In this document: piece after piece, positions 42,269-56,800 of the stretch
Layout: the number at the start of each line of letters is the position of its first letter
How positions within the stretch are numbered: the first letter of the stretch is position 1
Assembly (NCBI RefSeq): GCF_947496985.1
Contig: NZ_CANMEZ010000015.1
Span: forward strand, 29,374 to 93,373
Length of the DNA stretch: 64,000 nucleotides
Source: an uncultured Kordia sp.
Lineage (GTDB): Bacteria > Bacteroidota > Bacteroidia > Flavobacteriales > Flavobacteriaceae
Direction: 5' to 3'
The notes under the pieces: generated by a model
The model's database searches: none
Seen by the model: only the letters and a program-made list of their open reading frames with translations
Told to the model about the DNA's origin: nothing
Translations under genes and position numbers: made by a program

Positions 42269-44026
42269 TTATATGAAGGTATATACATCGTGCTCAATAC
42301 CACTTTTAATTTTATTGGCGTCATTTTGTAAAAAGAGGCGTAATAAATCGAAGTTGTTTTGACTTCTATCTATTATGAAATCTCCTAATACTAGACAGTC
42401 AATATCTGTATCTACAAAACACCTTATAGCATCTTCAGGTGTGCACACGATAGGTTCTCCACGAACATTAAATGATGTATTTAAGAGTATAGGACAATCT
42501 GTAATTTCGTCAAATGCTTTCAGTAATTCATAAAAACGTCCGTTGGCTTCTTTAGTGACTGTTTGTAAACGTGCAGAACCATCTACATGCGTAATTGCAG
42601 GCAGCGCTAGTTTAGATATTACTTGACAGGTTTCTAACATAAAAGGTGATTCATGATCGATATCGAAGTGTTCTGCCGCTTTTTCGTGTAACGCTGCTGG
42701 CGCAAAAGGTCTGAATCCTTCTCTCTTTTTTACCATTGCATTGATTCTATCTTTCATTTCTGAATTTCTTGGATCGGCAATGATAGATCGTGCGCCTAAT
42801 GCTCTTGGTCCAAATTCCATTCGTCCTTGAAACCATCCTATTACCTTTCCTTCACTTAATCTGGCAGCAACTTCTTTCATGAGATTTTTTTGATCTCCAA
42901 TTAAGTTTTGATAGTAGATATTTGTTGCTCCTAATGTTTGTTTTATTTCTTCTGCAGTGTATGAAGGTCCTAAATATACATGTGGAATTTGTTCGTTTAT
43001 TGGTCGTTTACCTGTGAGTTGTAAATGTGCTAGGGCTGCAGCGCCAAGTGCGCCACCAGCATCATTAGAAGAAGGTTGTACAAATAGCTTTTTGAATTTT
43101 GTGTGTTTAAGAATTTTACCATTCGCAACACAGTTTAGTGCAACTCCACCAGCCATACATAAATTGTCTGCTCCAGTTTTTTCGTATAGATAGTTTGCTT
43201 TTTCTATGAGTGTTTCTTCTAAAACAACTTGCAAACTTTTGGCAACATCCATGTGAAATTGTTCCATTTCTGATTCACGTTCTCTAGGTGCGCTTCCAAA
43301 TAATTCAGGCAATAAATCTGTATACATACGATTTCCTTTTACGAAATCGAAGTATTTCATATTCAGTTTGAACTGCCCGTTTTCATGCAATTCTATTAAC
43401 TCTCTAATCTTGTCAACATATATAGCTTCACCATATGGAGCTAATCCCATTACTTTGTATTCTCCATTGTTTACGAGGAAACCTAAATAACTCGTAATAG
43501 TACTGTATAATAATCCTATTGAATGTGGGAAGTGAACTTCTTCAAATAATTCGATATCGTTTCCTTTTCCTGTTCCATATGTTGTAGTTGCCCACTCTCC
43601 TACACCATCTACTGTGAGTAATGCAGCATCATTGAACCCTGAAAAATAATACGCGCTTGCTGCATGTGAAGCATGATGATCTACATATATGATTTTACCT
43701 TCATATCCTAATACGTCACGAATTTCGTCTGCTACTTTATTGAAGTTTGTATCTTTTAGCGTACTGTCATTTTTTATGAGTCCGCTCCAAATTTGTCTTG
43801 ATATTTTCTTTCTTGGATCTTCATAAAATGCAATACAATCAATATCGTTTAATGTAATTCCAGCTTCTTGCAAGCAATAGTTTAATGCTTTTTTAGGAAT
43901 GGAAGGATCAAATTTTATACGTGTAAATCGTTCTTCTTCTGCGGCAGCGATTAACTTTCCATCTTGAAGAATACAACAAGATGCATCATGATAAAAGGCG
44001 GATATTCCAATGATGTTAACTTTCAT
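42269..44026 (-). CDS. O-carbamoyltransferase (NodU/TobZ-like)
   Basis: 585 residues. The N-terminal Kae1-like domain has GISAFYHDASCCI and the iron/nucleotide ligands in VDHHASHAASAYY; the C-terminal YrdC-like domain contains GWFQGRMEFGPRALGARSI, DPRN and LNTSFNVRGEPIV, all diagnostic. The enzyme makes carbamoyl-AMP from carbamoyl phosphate and ATP and transfers the carbamoyl to a hydroxyl. In this cluster the acceptor could be a side chain of the peptide (two Thr are predicted) or another hydroxylated building block. Spacing to the SGNH gene is 18 bases. Confidence 0.92.
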   Translation of the reverse strand: MKVNIIGISAFYHDASCCILQDGKLIAAAEEERFTRIKFDPSIPKKALNYCLQEAGITLNDIDCIAFYEDPRKKISRQIWSGLIKNDSTLKDTNFNKVADEIRDVLGYEGKIIYVDHHASHAASAYYFSGFNDAALLTVDGVGEWATTTYGTGKGNDIELFEEVHFPHSIGLLYSTITSYLGFLVNNGEYKVMGLAPYGEAIYVDKIRELIELHENGQFKLNMKYFDFVKGNRMYTDLLPELFGSAPRERESEMEQFHMDVAKSLQVVLEETLIEKANYLYEKTGADNLCMAGGVALNCVANGKILKHTKFKKLFVQPSSNDAGGALGAAALAHLQLTGKRPINEQIPHVYLGPSYTAEEIKQTLGATNIYYQNLIGDQKNLMKEVAARLSEGKVIGWFQGRMEFGPRALGARSIIADPRNSEMKDRINAMVKKREGFRPFAPAALHEKAAEHFDIDHESPFMLETCQVISKLALPAITHVDGSARLQTVTKEANGRFYELLKAFDEITDCPILLNTSFNVRGEPIVCTPEDAIRCFVDTDIDCLVLGDFIIDRSQNNFDLLRLFLQNDANKIKSGIEHDVYTFI

Positions 44027-44128
44027 AATATTAGTTTAGTAATTGATGGTGGTTATTTTTTATGTTAGGTATGCTACTCGTTAATTGTTTCCTAGTAAGT
44101 TTACTTTTTAGCAATGCCTTTTTTTATG

Positions 44129-44821
44129 TTATTTATAACTATATGACATTTGTTGTTGAAAATAGGTATTGAAAAATTCTGGATGTTCAAATATGAAAAA
44201 ATGATTTCCTGCTAATTTTTTTATGATTACGTCTTTGTTTGTAACATCTTTCCAACCTAAAATTTCTTCTTCTTTTATGTCTTCTTCTGAACCGTAAAAA
44301 ACATCTATAGGAATATTCAGTTTTAGCGATGTTTCATCGTATTGATAACTTTCTACACACTTGTAATCTGCTTTTAAAATTGGTGCAAAGAAGTCCACTA
44401 ATTCTGGACTGTTTCCAACTTCTTTAGGAATTCCTCCTAGTTTTATAATTTCCTGCCAAAATTCACGATCGGGCAATCCCGAAATTTTTTCTTCTTTTGT
44501 GTATTGTGGTCCTTTTACTCCATTAACAATTAATTTTACAGGCAATTTCAATCCAAGTTTTTCAATTTTTTTGCACATTTGATAGGCTACTATTGATCCC
44601 ATGCTATGCCCGTAAATAATGTATGGTTCTTTTGATTCAATTTCTTTTTGAACTTTCGGAAATAAATCAGCAACTACATCATCCAAATTTGTAAATGATT
44701 TTTCTGCCATTCGAGTTCCTCTTCCTGCATATTCTAAGACAACTGTATTTAGTTCTTTTTTAAATAGTGTATTGAATGAATATTTGTTGCCGCCTGCAAA
44801 TGTGAATGCTATGATTTTCAT
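44129..44821 (-). CDS. Type II thioesterase
   Basis: 230 residues, alpha/beta hydrolase of the external NRPS thioesterase family (GrsT/SrfAD-like): N-terminal FTFAGGNKYSF, YAGRGTRM, nucleophile Ser73 in IIYGHSMGS, and GNHFFIFEH with the catalytic His. Such enzymes clear misprimed or stalled acyl groups from carrier proteins. It lies 12 bases after the giant NRPS gene. As no thioesterase domain is fused to either NRPS here, a part in product release cannot be excluded. Confidence 0.93.
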   Translation of the reverse strand: MKIIAFTFAGGNKYSFNTLFKKELNTVVLEYAGRGTRMAEKSFTNLDDVVADLFPKVQKEIESKEPYIIYGHSMGSIVAYQMCKKIEKLGLKLPVKLIVNGVKGPQYTKEEKISGLPDREFWQEIIKLGGIPKEVGNSPELVDFFAPILKADYKCVESYQYDETSLKLNIPIDVFYGSEEDIKEEEILGWKDVTNKDVIIKKLAGNHFFIFEHPEFFNTYFQQQMSYSYK

Positions 44822-44833
44822 GTATGATATATG

Positions 44834-47800
44834 TTACAATTCTATTTGTTTGTATGTTTTTGATTCGTCTTCTACATTACTTTGTTTAAGCGCTATATGA
44901 GCTGCTAATAGTGAAATATTTGTCATTTCAAACATTGTTCTGATATCCAGTTTTAAGGAAAGATCTTTGTTGATTCTTGATACCATACGTACTGCTAATA
45001 ATGAATGACCTCCGAGTTCGAAGAAGTTATCACTAACTCCAACTTTTTCTACGCCTAGTAATTCTTGCCAAATGTTTACTAATTGTGTTTCTATTGGCGT
45101 TGATGGTGCTATGTATTCAACTGTTTGATATGCAGTATCATCTATTGCTGGTAATGCTTTTTTATCAACCTTTCCATTGGTGGTTAATGGAAAGGCTTCT
45201 AATTGCATGTATAACTTAGGAATCATGTATTCGGGTAATTTTTCCGCAAGTACAGATTGTATATCTTTTTTATCTATTTCTCCCGAAGCTATTATATAAG
45301 CAATTAGTTGTTTTTCCTCTGTTTGATCATCTGTAGCAAACACTACCGATTCTAAAATTGTTGGAATTGTATTGATTGTATTTTCAATTTCTCCTAGTTC
45401 AATACGATATCCTCTTATTTTTACCTGATCGTCAATTCTGCCTAAGTATTGAATAGTTCCGTCCGATAATCGTTTTCCTAAATCACCCGTTTTGTATAAA
45501 CGTTCTCCTTTTTTGAATGGATTTGGAATGAATTTACCTTTCGTTAATTCCGGAGCATTTAGATATCCTTTTGATAATCCTTTTCCACTTATACAAAGTT
45601 CTCCTGTACCTCCAATTGGAACTAAATTAGTATTGGTATCTACAATATAAATTTCTGTGTTGGCAATTGGGTTTCCTATAGATATATCGTTTGCAATTGT
45701 TACTTCATGAACCATACAACCTACAGTTGCTTCTGTTGGGCCATATTCATTGAAAATTTTGATGTTCGGGTTTATTCTTTTTAGTATTTCTACATGAGTG
45801 GTTTTGAGTTCTTCTCCTCCTACTATTGCTACTTTCAACGTATCACTTTCTATTTCTATTTCATTTAATAGACTTACGTGTGAAGGCGTCATTTTTATAC
45901 TCGATATTCCATTTTCGATATAATCGTATAATACAGCAATTGTATCTTGTGCTTCATCAAATACAGTAATTAATCCGCCAGTTACAAGCGGTAAGAAGAT
46001 ACTTGTAATTGTTAAATCGAAAGAAGGTGATGTGAATAATCCGAAATTCGCTTGCGCTCTTTTTTCAACATAACAATTACTTCCCCATTGTACATAATTT
46101 GCTAATGAATCATGTATTATTGGTGTTCCTTTTGGATTTCCTGTTGATCCGGATGTATAAATAATGTACGCAGTATCTTGTAATGTAACTTGTGTTTTAA
46201 GTTCCGTACTAAATTGATTTGCATCAAATTCTACATCTAAAGCCAATAACGTTCCGTTGTAATAATCTAACTCAAACATATAATTGGTATCCGATATTAA
46301 CAGATTGATTTCGGCATTTTCTAGTATGTATTGCTTACGCGAAACTGGATAGGTAGTATCAATTGGAACATATACACAACCTGCTTTTAAGATTCCTAGA
46401 ATTGTGAGTATGTAGATTTCACTTCTATCTAAATGGATACCAACATGATTTCCTTTTTCAACTTTATATTCAGATTGTAAACAATTTGCTAACTGACTAG
46501 ATTGTTCATCTAATTCTTTATATGTTAATTCTGTTCCATTGAATTCAACAGCTATTTTTTCAGGACTTTCTTGTGCTTTTTTTGTAAATAATTCTAATAC
46601 AGTTTCTTCCGTATAGTCAATTGTAGTTGCATTATACTTTTTAACTAAAGTTTCCTGTTCTTCACTTGATAGTACTGTTGTATGAGTTGTTATAGACGTG
46701 TCATTGTATAAATAATTGTGTAAGAAATTATCAAAGTACACAAATACTTCTTCTAAGTTATGACCAGATTTGAATGCTCTGGTTTGACTAAAAGAAATCA
46801 TCATTTCATCTCCTGTTACATTTACTATGAATTCTAAAAACGTATTTGTACGTTCAAAACCATTTACGGCTAAATCACCAACTTTCATTTGTGATACATG
46901 ATCTTCATATGCTTTACTTTCTATCAACTTATCAACTACATGGAAGTCTACATAGTTAAATAAAACGTCAAAGAATGGACTTTGATCTGTATTTTCTTGA
47001 TGTTGTTTTGCGATTTCTAATAATGAATAACGATCTTTCCCTTTGAGCTCGTTCAGAGACGATTCTACGGAAGTGATATACTCTATCCACGTATTTGTAT
47101 GTACTTGATCCATGTTGTAACGGAAAGGCACTGTATTTAAGAAACAGCCCAAAAGTTTGTCTCCATCTTCTGCTATTGGTCTTCTGTGTGCCACTTTTCC
47201 AACAGTAAGGTCTTTTTCATAAGAAAATAAACTTAATACGTATAAGTATCCTGCAAAGAATAAACTTTTTGGTGCGATATGATCCGTTTTACATTTTGCT
47301 AAAATTTCTTGATAAAAATCTTGTGCATACATTTTATTAGACTGATCATAAAACTGTTCGTCTGATAAAATGTCTAATCGTTTGTACCCTTTTAATCTGT
47401 CTGTCCAATAATTAATACTTTCTTCATTACGAAGCTCTAACATGTCTGAAACCACACTTTCTTTTATGTTAATAGCTAAAGGAGTTGGCTGATAGTTTTC
47501 ATCTTTTTCTAACGCTAGATAGGTTTGCATGAGTTCCGAACGGAAACTTTTGTCAGACCAACCATCCATGATAGCATGATGGAATTGATAAACAAACATT
47601 GAATCGGAAGTTCCCATTTCGAAAACATGTACTCGCCATAGTGGTGATTCTGTAATTACAAATGGATTTTGTTCGCGTTCTTCTATTAAGAAAGTATTGA
47701 TAGTTTCTTGTTTTACTTCGTCAGTTTTATCACTAATATCAATCACTTTTATAGCAACTTCGACCTCTTTCTTTATGATTTGAACGGGTTTTGCATAGTC

Positions 47801-50800
47801 ATATAAATGGAAAGATGTACGTAATGTTTCATGTTTTTGCACCATTAATTGTAGTGCTTTTTCCATGAGTTGAACATTTATTTTACTAACCTGCGACACC
47901 ATTTGATCATGATAAATTCCTAGTTCACCATTTAATAGCATCATTTCACTTGTCAATGTCATTCCAACCTGAATATCACTCATAGGATACACATTTTCAA
48001 TCTTTTCCTTATCTGGATGATCGTTAACAACTGATAACATTGTCGCTTTTAATTCTTCCTCGATAGTTGAATACACTACCGTTTGATCTTCTTTGTTTTC
48101 ATTCGTAACCAACATTGCAAGGTTTACAATTGTTGGTGCTTGATAGAATTTAACGATTGGAATTTTCGTGTTAAACTGTTTATTCAAAACACTTATCAAG
48201 CGAATGACTTTGATAGAATCTCCACCTAATTCAAAGAAATTATCATGAATTCCGATACGTTCTATTTCTAGTTGTGTTTGCCAAATAGTTGCCAATTGTT
48301 TTTCTATTTCTGTTGTTGGTGCAACATATGCCGTAGTTTGATAATCAATATCTATTGGCGCTGGCAGTGCTTTTTTATCAATTTTCCCATTGTTTGTTAG
48401 TGGAAATGTGTCCAAAGTAATGTATACTTTTGGAACCATGTATTCAGGTAATTTTGTTGCTAGTTTTTCTTGAATTGTTTTGTTATCTACTGTTTTTTCT
48501 GTGATGATGTAAGCTACTAATTGCTTATTTGATTTGTCATCGCTGGCTACAACAACCGATTTTTTGATAGATTCTAATTGATCTAATGTGGCTGCAATTT
48601 CACCAAGTTCTATTCGATATCCTCGTATTTTTACTTGATCGTCTTTTCTTCCTAGGTATTCTAATTCGCCATCTGTGTTGATTTTTGCCAAATCACCACT
48701 TCGATAATATCGTTTTGCTTCTTCTCCTATTTTGAGTGTAACAAATCGTTCTTTGGTTAGTTCTTCTCGGTTTAGATAACCTCTTGCCAATCCTGCTCCA
48801 CTAACGTATAATTCTCCTTGTACACCTGTTGGAACTAGTTTTTGTGAATCGTCAAGAATCACACATCCTAACGTTGGTATTGGAACTCCAATGTTACTTT
48901 GATTTGATGCTATTTCTTTTTCCGTGATTTCTTTGTAGGTTACGTGAACCGTCGTTTCCGTGATTCCATACATATTGATCATTTTACAATCCGTATATGT
49001 TTCTTTCCAGTTTTTTACAATTTGGGGATGCAATGCTTCTCCTCCAAAGATGACATATCTGACTTGTAAGTCTAGCTTGTTTTGTAAGACGCGCTCTTGT
49101 AATACACTAAATGATGATGGTGTTTGATTTAATATTGTAACTCCTTCATTTGATAGTAAGCTTCCAAATAAATCTGGATCTTTTGTGTATGATTTTGGTA
49201 CAATTACTAGTTTTCCTCCAAAGAGTAAGGCGCCGTACATTTCCCATACTGAGAAGTCAAAGTTGTACGAATGAAACATACTCCACACATCTTTTTCATC
49301 AAAATCAAATAATGAGTCTTCATTGTAGAATAAACGCACTACATTTTCATGTGTGATGAGCACTCCTTTTGGTGTTCCTGTGGTTCCTGATGTATAGATT
49401 ACATAGAGTAATTGATCACTTTTTATTGTATTTTTTGTTTTGCCTGTTGAATAACTTTCTAGCGTTTCTGATATAGTATCTAGTTCTAATACTTCAATGT
49501 TTTCTGAGAAGAATTCCGCGAAAGCGTTTGCTGTGACAACTATTTCTGCCTTGAGATCATTCAAGATGAAATCTACACGTTCTTGCGGATAAATTGGATC
49601 TATTGGAACATATACTCCGCCAGCTTTTACGATTGCCAACATTCCAACAATCATGTGTAATGAACGTTCTACACAAATTGGTACAAACGTTTCTTCTTTT
49701 ACGCCTTTTTCTCGTAAGTAATGTGCTAATTGATTCGATTGTGCATCAAGTTGCTTGTACGTTAGTTTTTGATCTTCATACACCGCCGCAACTGCATTTG
49801 GTGTTTTTACTACTTGTGACTCAAATAGACTTATTATGGTTTCTTTCTGAGGATATTCTACGGAAGTGGTATTGAATACATCCAACAATTCTGTATGCTC
49901 ATCAATGGTTAGGTACTGTAAATCTGCTACTTTTTCTGCTGTTAAGAAACTTTCTAAGAGTTGCTCTATGTGCAATTCAATCATCTCAATTGTATCCTCT
50001 GCAATTAACGCATCATTGTATCCAAATCGGATTGTTAACCCTTCTTTTGCAGGTAAAATAACCAGTGATAGTGAATAGTTTGTACTTTCCGTTCCTTTTA
50101 CATTTTCTAACCCAAAACTTGAACCTTCGTTAATGTTGGTTTCTGAAGAGATTTCTTCTACAGGATAGTTTTCAAAAACGACTAAACTATCAAATAAAGA
50201 ACCTTTTACATTGCTTTGCCCTTCTACTGTACTCAAAGGCAAGTATGCATATTCTTCTCTTGCTTCTGTATGTTCCTTTTGTAGCGTTTGCAACCAGGTT
50301 GAAATTTCCTGAGTTTCGTCAATTGTGCTACATACGGGAATTGTATTGATGTATAGTCCGATTTTATCGTCAATTCCTACTACATCAGAATCTCTTCCAG
50401 ATATAGTTGCTCCAAATACGACTTCATTTTGTTGTGTATATTTTGAGAGCAAGTATGCCCAAGTAGCTTGTAATAGAGTGTTTACCGTAATTCGTTGCTT
50501 TTCTGCGTATGCGTAAATTTTGGTATTCATATCTACCGTTAATACAAATTCGCGCTCTTGGTTTCCAAATATTTTATTTCGCTTGGAAGCATCTTTTATG
50601 AATGGTAAATAACTTGGTTCCGAAATGTTTGCTAGATAGGATTTCCAGTAAGATTTCCCATGTCCTTCATTTTTAGATATGATATGTCGAATGTGACTTC
50701 CATAATTGTCTTTTGGTAATACAGGAAGTGAATCATTTTTTTCAATGGTTGTATAACATTTCATGAAGTTTTCCATTAACCTTGATAGTGACCATCCATC

Positions 50801-53800
50801 CCATAACATATGATGATTGGTGAAAACCATTTTAGTACGTCCGTTTCTTGTATGAATCAATGTGATACGGAATAATGGCGCTTCATGAAAGACAAACCCT
50901 GAATTTTTATCTTCTTGAATAAATGTTTGTAATGCTTTTGCCGCTTCTTTTGCTGATAAATCAGTGTAATCTATTATTGTTAGCGGAACTTTTACATTTT
51001 CATAAACACATTGTACAGGAATTGAAATGTTTTGCGTGTGAATTCCTGTGCGCAAGATTGTATGTTTTTCTAGTAGATAAGCCCATGCTTTTTCAAAAGA
51101 TTCTTTTGAGAATTCTCCAACAATATCACATTGAAATTGAACTATATAGGCCGCTGTATTATTGTTATATAAACTATGGAATAATAATCCTTCTTGTAGC
51201 GGACTTAGTGGATATATATCTTCAATGGTGTTTTGATGTATTTCTAAATTTTGAAATTCTAGTAATTCAGCATTTGAAATTTCTGATGGCAATCCGAAAT
51301 CATTTGCCGTTTTTACTTTTTTAGGAATTGCTGTACAATGTTTTATGATTTCGTCAATAGCATTTGTGTAACGTGTTGCGAATTCTTTAATTGTTGCTTC
51401 ATGATAACGTTTTGCATCATAATTCCAATCTAATTGTAATGCACCTTCAACTACCATACTGTTGATTGATAGTTTGTGTGGATTTGTATTGTTGCTTCCT
51501 GTCGTTTCTCCGGCAATTTCTTCAGCAAAACCTATGATGCCTTCTTCTTTAGCAGAAACACTATTATCAAAACTTCCTAAGTAGTTAAAAATAATATCTT
51601 CATAGGAAACGGATAAATCATTTCGGATATCTTCATCAGTAGCTAAATAACGTAATGCTCCGTATCCAATTCCTTTTGTTGGAATACGACGTAACATATC
51701 TTTTGTATCTGTTAAAAGTGTTCCAAGATTTGTATTGTTGTTTGTTTGTAAACATACAGGATACATACTTGTAAACCATCCTACTGTTCGGTTGATATCA
51801 ACTCCATCAAACAATTCTTCACGTCCATGACCTTCTAGTGCAATAACAAGCTTGTTTCCTGTTATATATTCTTGCATCGCTATAGCTAAAGCTGTAAGTA
51901 ATACATCATTGATTTCCGTTCCGTATGCACTATGTCCCTCTTGTAATAATGTTTGTGTTTTTTCAGTATTAATAGAAACACTATAACTTGCCGTTTCTTT
52001 GTTTGTAACTTCTTCCGTGTGTGAGATATCAACTGGGAACGGTTTGTAATTTGCTAATACTTTTTTCCAGTATTTTTGTTCGTCTGTTATTGTAATTTTT
52101 TCAGCATACTTTTGTAATTCTGTTGTCCATTGACGATATGAAGTTCCTTTTGCTGGCAATGAAGTTGTTTCATTTTTAATAAGATCTGTAAAGTCTTCTA
52201 ATAGAATTCTCCATGAAACACCATCTACAGCTAAGTGATGAATTCCTATGAATATTCTATTTTTTTCTTCCGTTTCAGGTGTTTGAATCCATACAAAACG
52301 TGCAATGTCACCTTTATGAATATCTAAATCAGTTTGGTATTTGTTACATAACGTTGATATTTCGGCTACAGCCATCACTTTTTCAACTTTTAAAACAACT
52401 TCATGTGTACCATATTTTTGAGTTGGATATGTATTATTTTCATCTTTTTGATAGCTCAATCGTAATGCATCATGATGCTTGTACAATTTTTCAACTGCAT
52501 TTTCTAATGTTCTTTTTGAAATCGTTTTTGGAATTGTTACTAATACAGATTGATTGTAATGATTGAATTCTATATAGTTATGTTCAAAGAATTGTTTTTG
52601 AATTGGATGCAAAGCAACTTCTTCTTCTAAAACACCACTTTCTTTTATGATAGTGTTTGCCTCTTTGAGTCGTTTTGCTATTTCTGAAATGGTTTGATGT
52701 TCAAAAATATCTTTTACACTGTAAAACAAACCAGATGATTTACTACGACTCACCAACTGAATTGCTTTGATAGAATCGCCACCTAATTCGAAGAAGTTAT
52801 CTTCTATTCCTATTTGATCAATTCCTAATAAATCTTGCCAGATTTCTGTTAACTGTATCTCTTCTGGTGTTGTTGGCGCTATGTAAGCTGATGTTTGATA
52901 GGCATCTATACTTGGAGTTGGTAATGCTTTCCGATCTACTTTTCCATTTGTTGTTAGTGGAAATTCCGTAAGGTTTACATACGCTTTAGGAATCATGTAT
53001 TCGGGTAGTTTTGCTTCTAAAGCAGTTTGAAGGTATTTGCTATCTAGTAATACATCTGAAACGGTATAGGCTACTAATTGTTTTCCTCCTTGTTCATCAT
53101 CGCGTGCTAATACAACCGATTGTTTTACTTCTTCAATTTTTTCTAATGCCGCTTCTATCTCGCCAAGTTCTATACGATATCCACGTATTTTTACTTGATC
53201 ATCTTTTCTTCCAATGAATTCAATGCTTCCATTTGGCAACCATTTTACTAAATCACCTGTTTTGTATAAGCGTTCTCCTTTTACAAATGGATTCGAAATA
53301 AATTTCTCTGCTGTTAATACTGGCTGATTTAGATATCCTTTGGATAATCCTGCGCCGCCTGTGCATAATTCTCCTGCAACACCTATTGGAACAATTTCTA
53401 GATTGTCATTAAGAATATAGATAGAAGTTCCTGTGATTGGATATCCAATTGGAATACTTTTGTGTGCATCAAAGTCTTTTGGTATTCGATAACAGGCTGT
53501 AAACGTTGTATTTTCCGTTGGTCCATATCCATTTATGATTGTTATTTGTGGTAATTTATCATACAATAATGAAATGCTTGAAGGTGTTAATACATCTCCT
53601 CCACATAGCATATATGTTAATGGTAATTGAGATATATCACTTTCAACCCATTGATCTAATAAACCAGACGTAAACCAAGTTGTGTTTACTTTATTTTTTT
53701 GAATGGTATCGTTTATTAATTCAGGATCAACTTCATGATGCGGATATACTACTAATTGTCCACCATTTAATAAAGAACACCATATTTCAAAAGTTGCTGC

Positions 53801-56800
53801 ATCAAACGAAATAGACGCCAATTGTAGTATGCGTGTTTCTTCATTTAGAGGTAATTCCGTCATGTTTGCCAATCGGACAATGGCTTCATGTGTAATGATG
53901 CTTCCTTTGGCAATCCCTGTAGTACCTGATGTATAGATTGTATAAGCTACATCTGACTGTTTTCTGTCTAATTGTAAGTTTTCCGCATGTGGCATATCGG
54001 TTACCATTGTATCATATTCAATATCTACTGAACATAAACTTACATTGAGTTCCATGGCTTCAAATAAGTCTTCCGAAGCAATTAGCAAAGCTTTAATCTT
54101 GGTATCTTCTACCATAAACGATTTTCGCGACATTGGATAGTTACTGTCAATCGGTACGTAGGCTGCGCCCGATTTTAAAATTCCAAGTATGGAAACTAAC
54201 ATCCAATCAGAGCGTTTCATCATGATTCCTATATAGTCAACACTTGTTATTTTGTAACTTTCTTTTAAGTAATACGCTACTTGATTTGCTTTTTCATTCA
54301 ACTCTTTATAGGTCAATTGTACATCTTCATATACAACTGCAATAGCATTTGGTGTTTTCTCAGCTTGTGTTTCAAACAGGCTTACTACATTTTCTTCTGT
54401 TGGATAGCTTGCTTTTATACTGTTGAAATCTGTTAGAATTTGTTTCTTTTCGGCTGCTTGTAAGTAATTTAAATCTTTAATATTTTCTACATCGCTTAAG
54501 AAACTTTCTAAGAGTGAGTCCAAGTGACCTTTGATCATTTCTATAGTTTCATCAGCAATTACTCCATCATTGTAACCAAATCTAATTGTAACTCCTTCTA
54601 TTGCTGGAAAAATGCTTAGTGAGAGCGAATAGTTATTTCGCTCTACACCTTTTGCATTCTCAATCATGAATTTAGCACTCGATTCAGATGATATTTCTTC
54701 TGCAGGATAGTTTTCAAAAACAACGATACTATCAAATAATGATCCACTTACTTCACTTTGTGATTCTACCGTGTTTAGCGACATAAAACCGTATGCTTCT
54801 CTACCTACAGTATGTTCTTTTTGCAATTCTTGTAACCAATCCGAAACTTTTACTTCTCCTTTTATAGTACTACTTACAGGAATTGTATTGATATATAAAC
54901 CTACTTTTTCTTCTACATTTTCAATTCCAGCATCTCTTCCAGAAATTGTGGCTCCAAATACAACTGTTTCTTGATTTGCATATTTTGACAATAAGTACGA
55001 CCAAGCTCCTTGAACCAAGGTGTTCATGGTTATATGATGCTTTTCTATAAATGCTTGAATGTCGCCTTTGAATGTGAAATCTTTTTCCGTATTTCCAAAG
55101 ATTTTATTTCGTTTGGAAGCATCTTTGATGAATGGTAAGTAACTTGGCGAGTTTACTTCTGATAAATATTCTTTCCAATAGTTTTCACCTTTTATTTCAT
55201 TCATTCCTGAGATATGACGAATGTGTGCACCATAGTTATCAAATGACAATTCAGGAAGCGTTCCGTTCGTTTCTAATTGTGAATAACACGACATGAAACT
55301 ACTCATTAATCTCGATAATGACCATCCATCCCACAACATGTGATGATTGGTAAATACCATTTTCGTACGATTGTTTCCTATGTTTAGTAATGATATTCTA
55401 AATAGTGGCGCATTTTCTAAATCAAATCCTGCAGTTCTATCATTTTCTATATATGTTTCTACTGCTTCATTTAAAGCTTCACCTGTTAAATTACTATAAT
55501 CAACGGTAGTAATTGGTGGTTCAACTTCCGAATAAACACATTGTACAGGAATCGCCAATTCTTCCGTAAACATTGCTGTTCTTAGAATTGTATGCTTTTC
55601 CATTAAGTATTTCCATGTTTTTTGAAATGAGTTTTCTGAGAAACCTTCTATAATATCACATTGAAATTGGATGATATAACTAGAAGTATCTTCGTCATAT
55701 AAACTATGGAATAGAAACCCTTCCTGTAAAGGACTCAACAAATAAATGTCTTCAATTTCACTTTGATGTTTAGCTAATGCTGTAAAGTTTGCTAACTGTT
55801 CGTTACTAATTGATGCTGGTAATTTATAATCACTTACTGTTTTTATAGGTGTTTCTGTCGCTTTACAATGTTCAATTATTGAGTGTAAAGCTGTAATATA
55901 ATTGTCTGCAAGTTGTTGTATCGTTTCTTTATTGTAACGTTTTGCATCGTAATCCCAATCTAGTTGTAAGCAACCTTCTACAATCATACTATTGATTGAG
56001 AACTTATAAGGATATTTATTTTTTGCGCCCATGGTTTCACCTGCTGATTCACTTGCAAAACCAACCAAACTGTCTTTTTCCGAAGAAACACTATTGTCAA
56101 AACTTCCTAAGTAATTGAAGATGATTTCTTCATATGCAACAGACAATTCTGTTTTAATCTGTTCTTTTTCAGAAAGATATCGCAATACACTATATCCAAT
56201 TCCTTTGTTTGGAATTTCACGTAACATGTCTTTTGTATCTGCTAGTAACGTTCCAATATTGGAAGTGTTTTTCATATCTAAGCAAACTGGATACAAACTT
56301 GTAAACCAACCTATTGTACGATTGATATCGATATTATCGAATAGTTCTTCACGTCCGTGACCTTCCAATCCTATAACTACTTTTGGAGCATTTACCCACG
56401 ATTGTAATGACATCGCTAATGCAGTTAATAAGATATCATTGATTTCAGTTCCATACGTTTTGTGCACTTCATGTACCAATGATTGTGTTGCCGATTTGTC
56501 TAAAGAAACACTATAATTTTTAGTTTCTTGAAACGTAATTGATGCTTCATGCGAAGTATCTGTTGGCAAATTTCCATGATTGGATAATACTTCTTTCCAA
56601 TATGTTGCTTCATTTTCTAAAGTTGCCGAAGTTGCATAATTTTCTAAAGCATTTGTCCATTGACGGTATGATGTTCCTTTTTCTGGTAATGAATTTGTAA
56701 TTCCTTTTTGTTGATTTTCAACAATATTTGTAAAATCTTCTAATAGGATTCTCCATGAAATTCCATCAATTGCTAAATGGTGAATTCCTATAAACAAACG

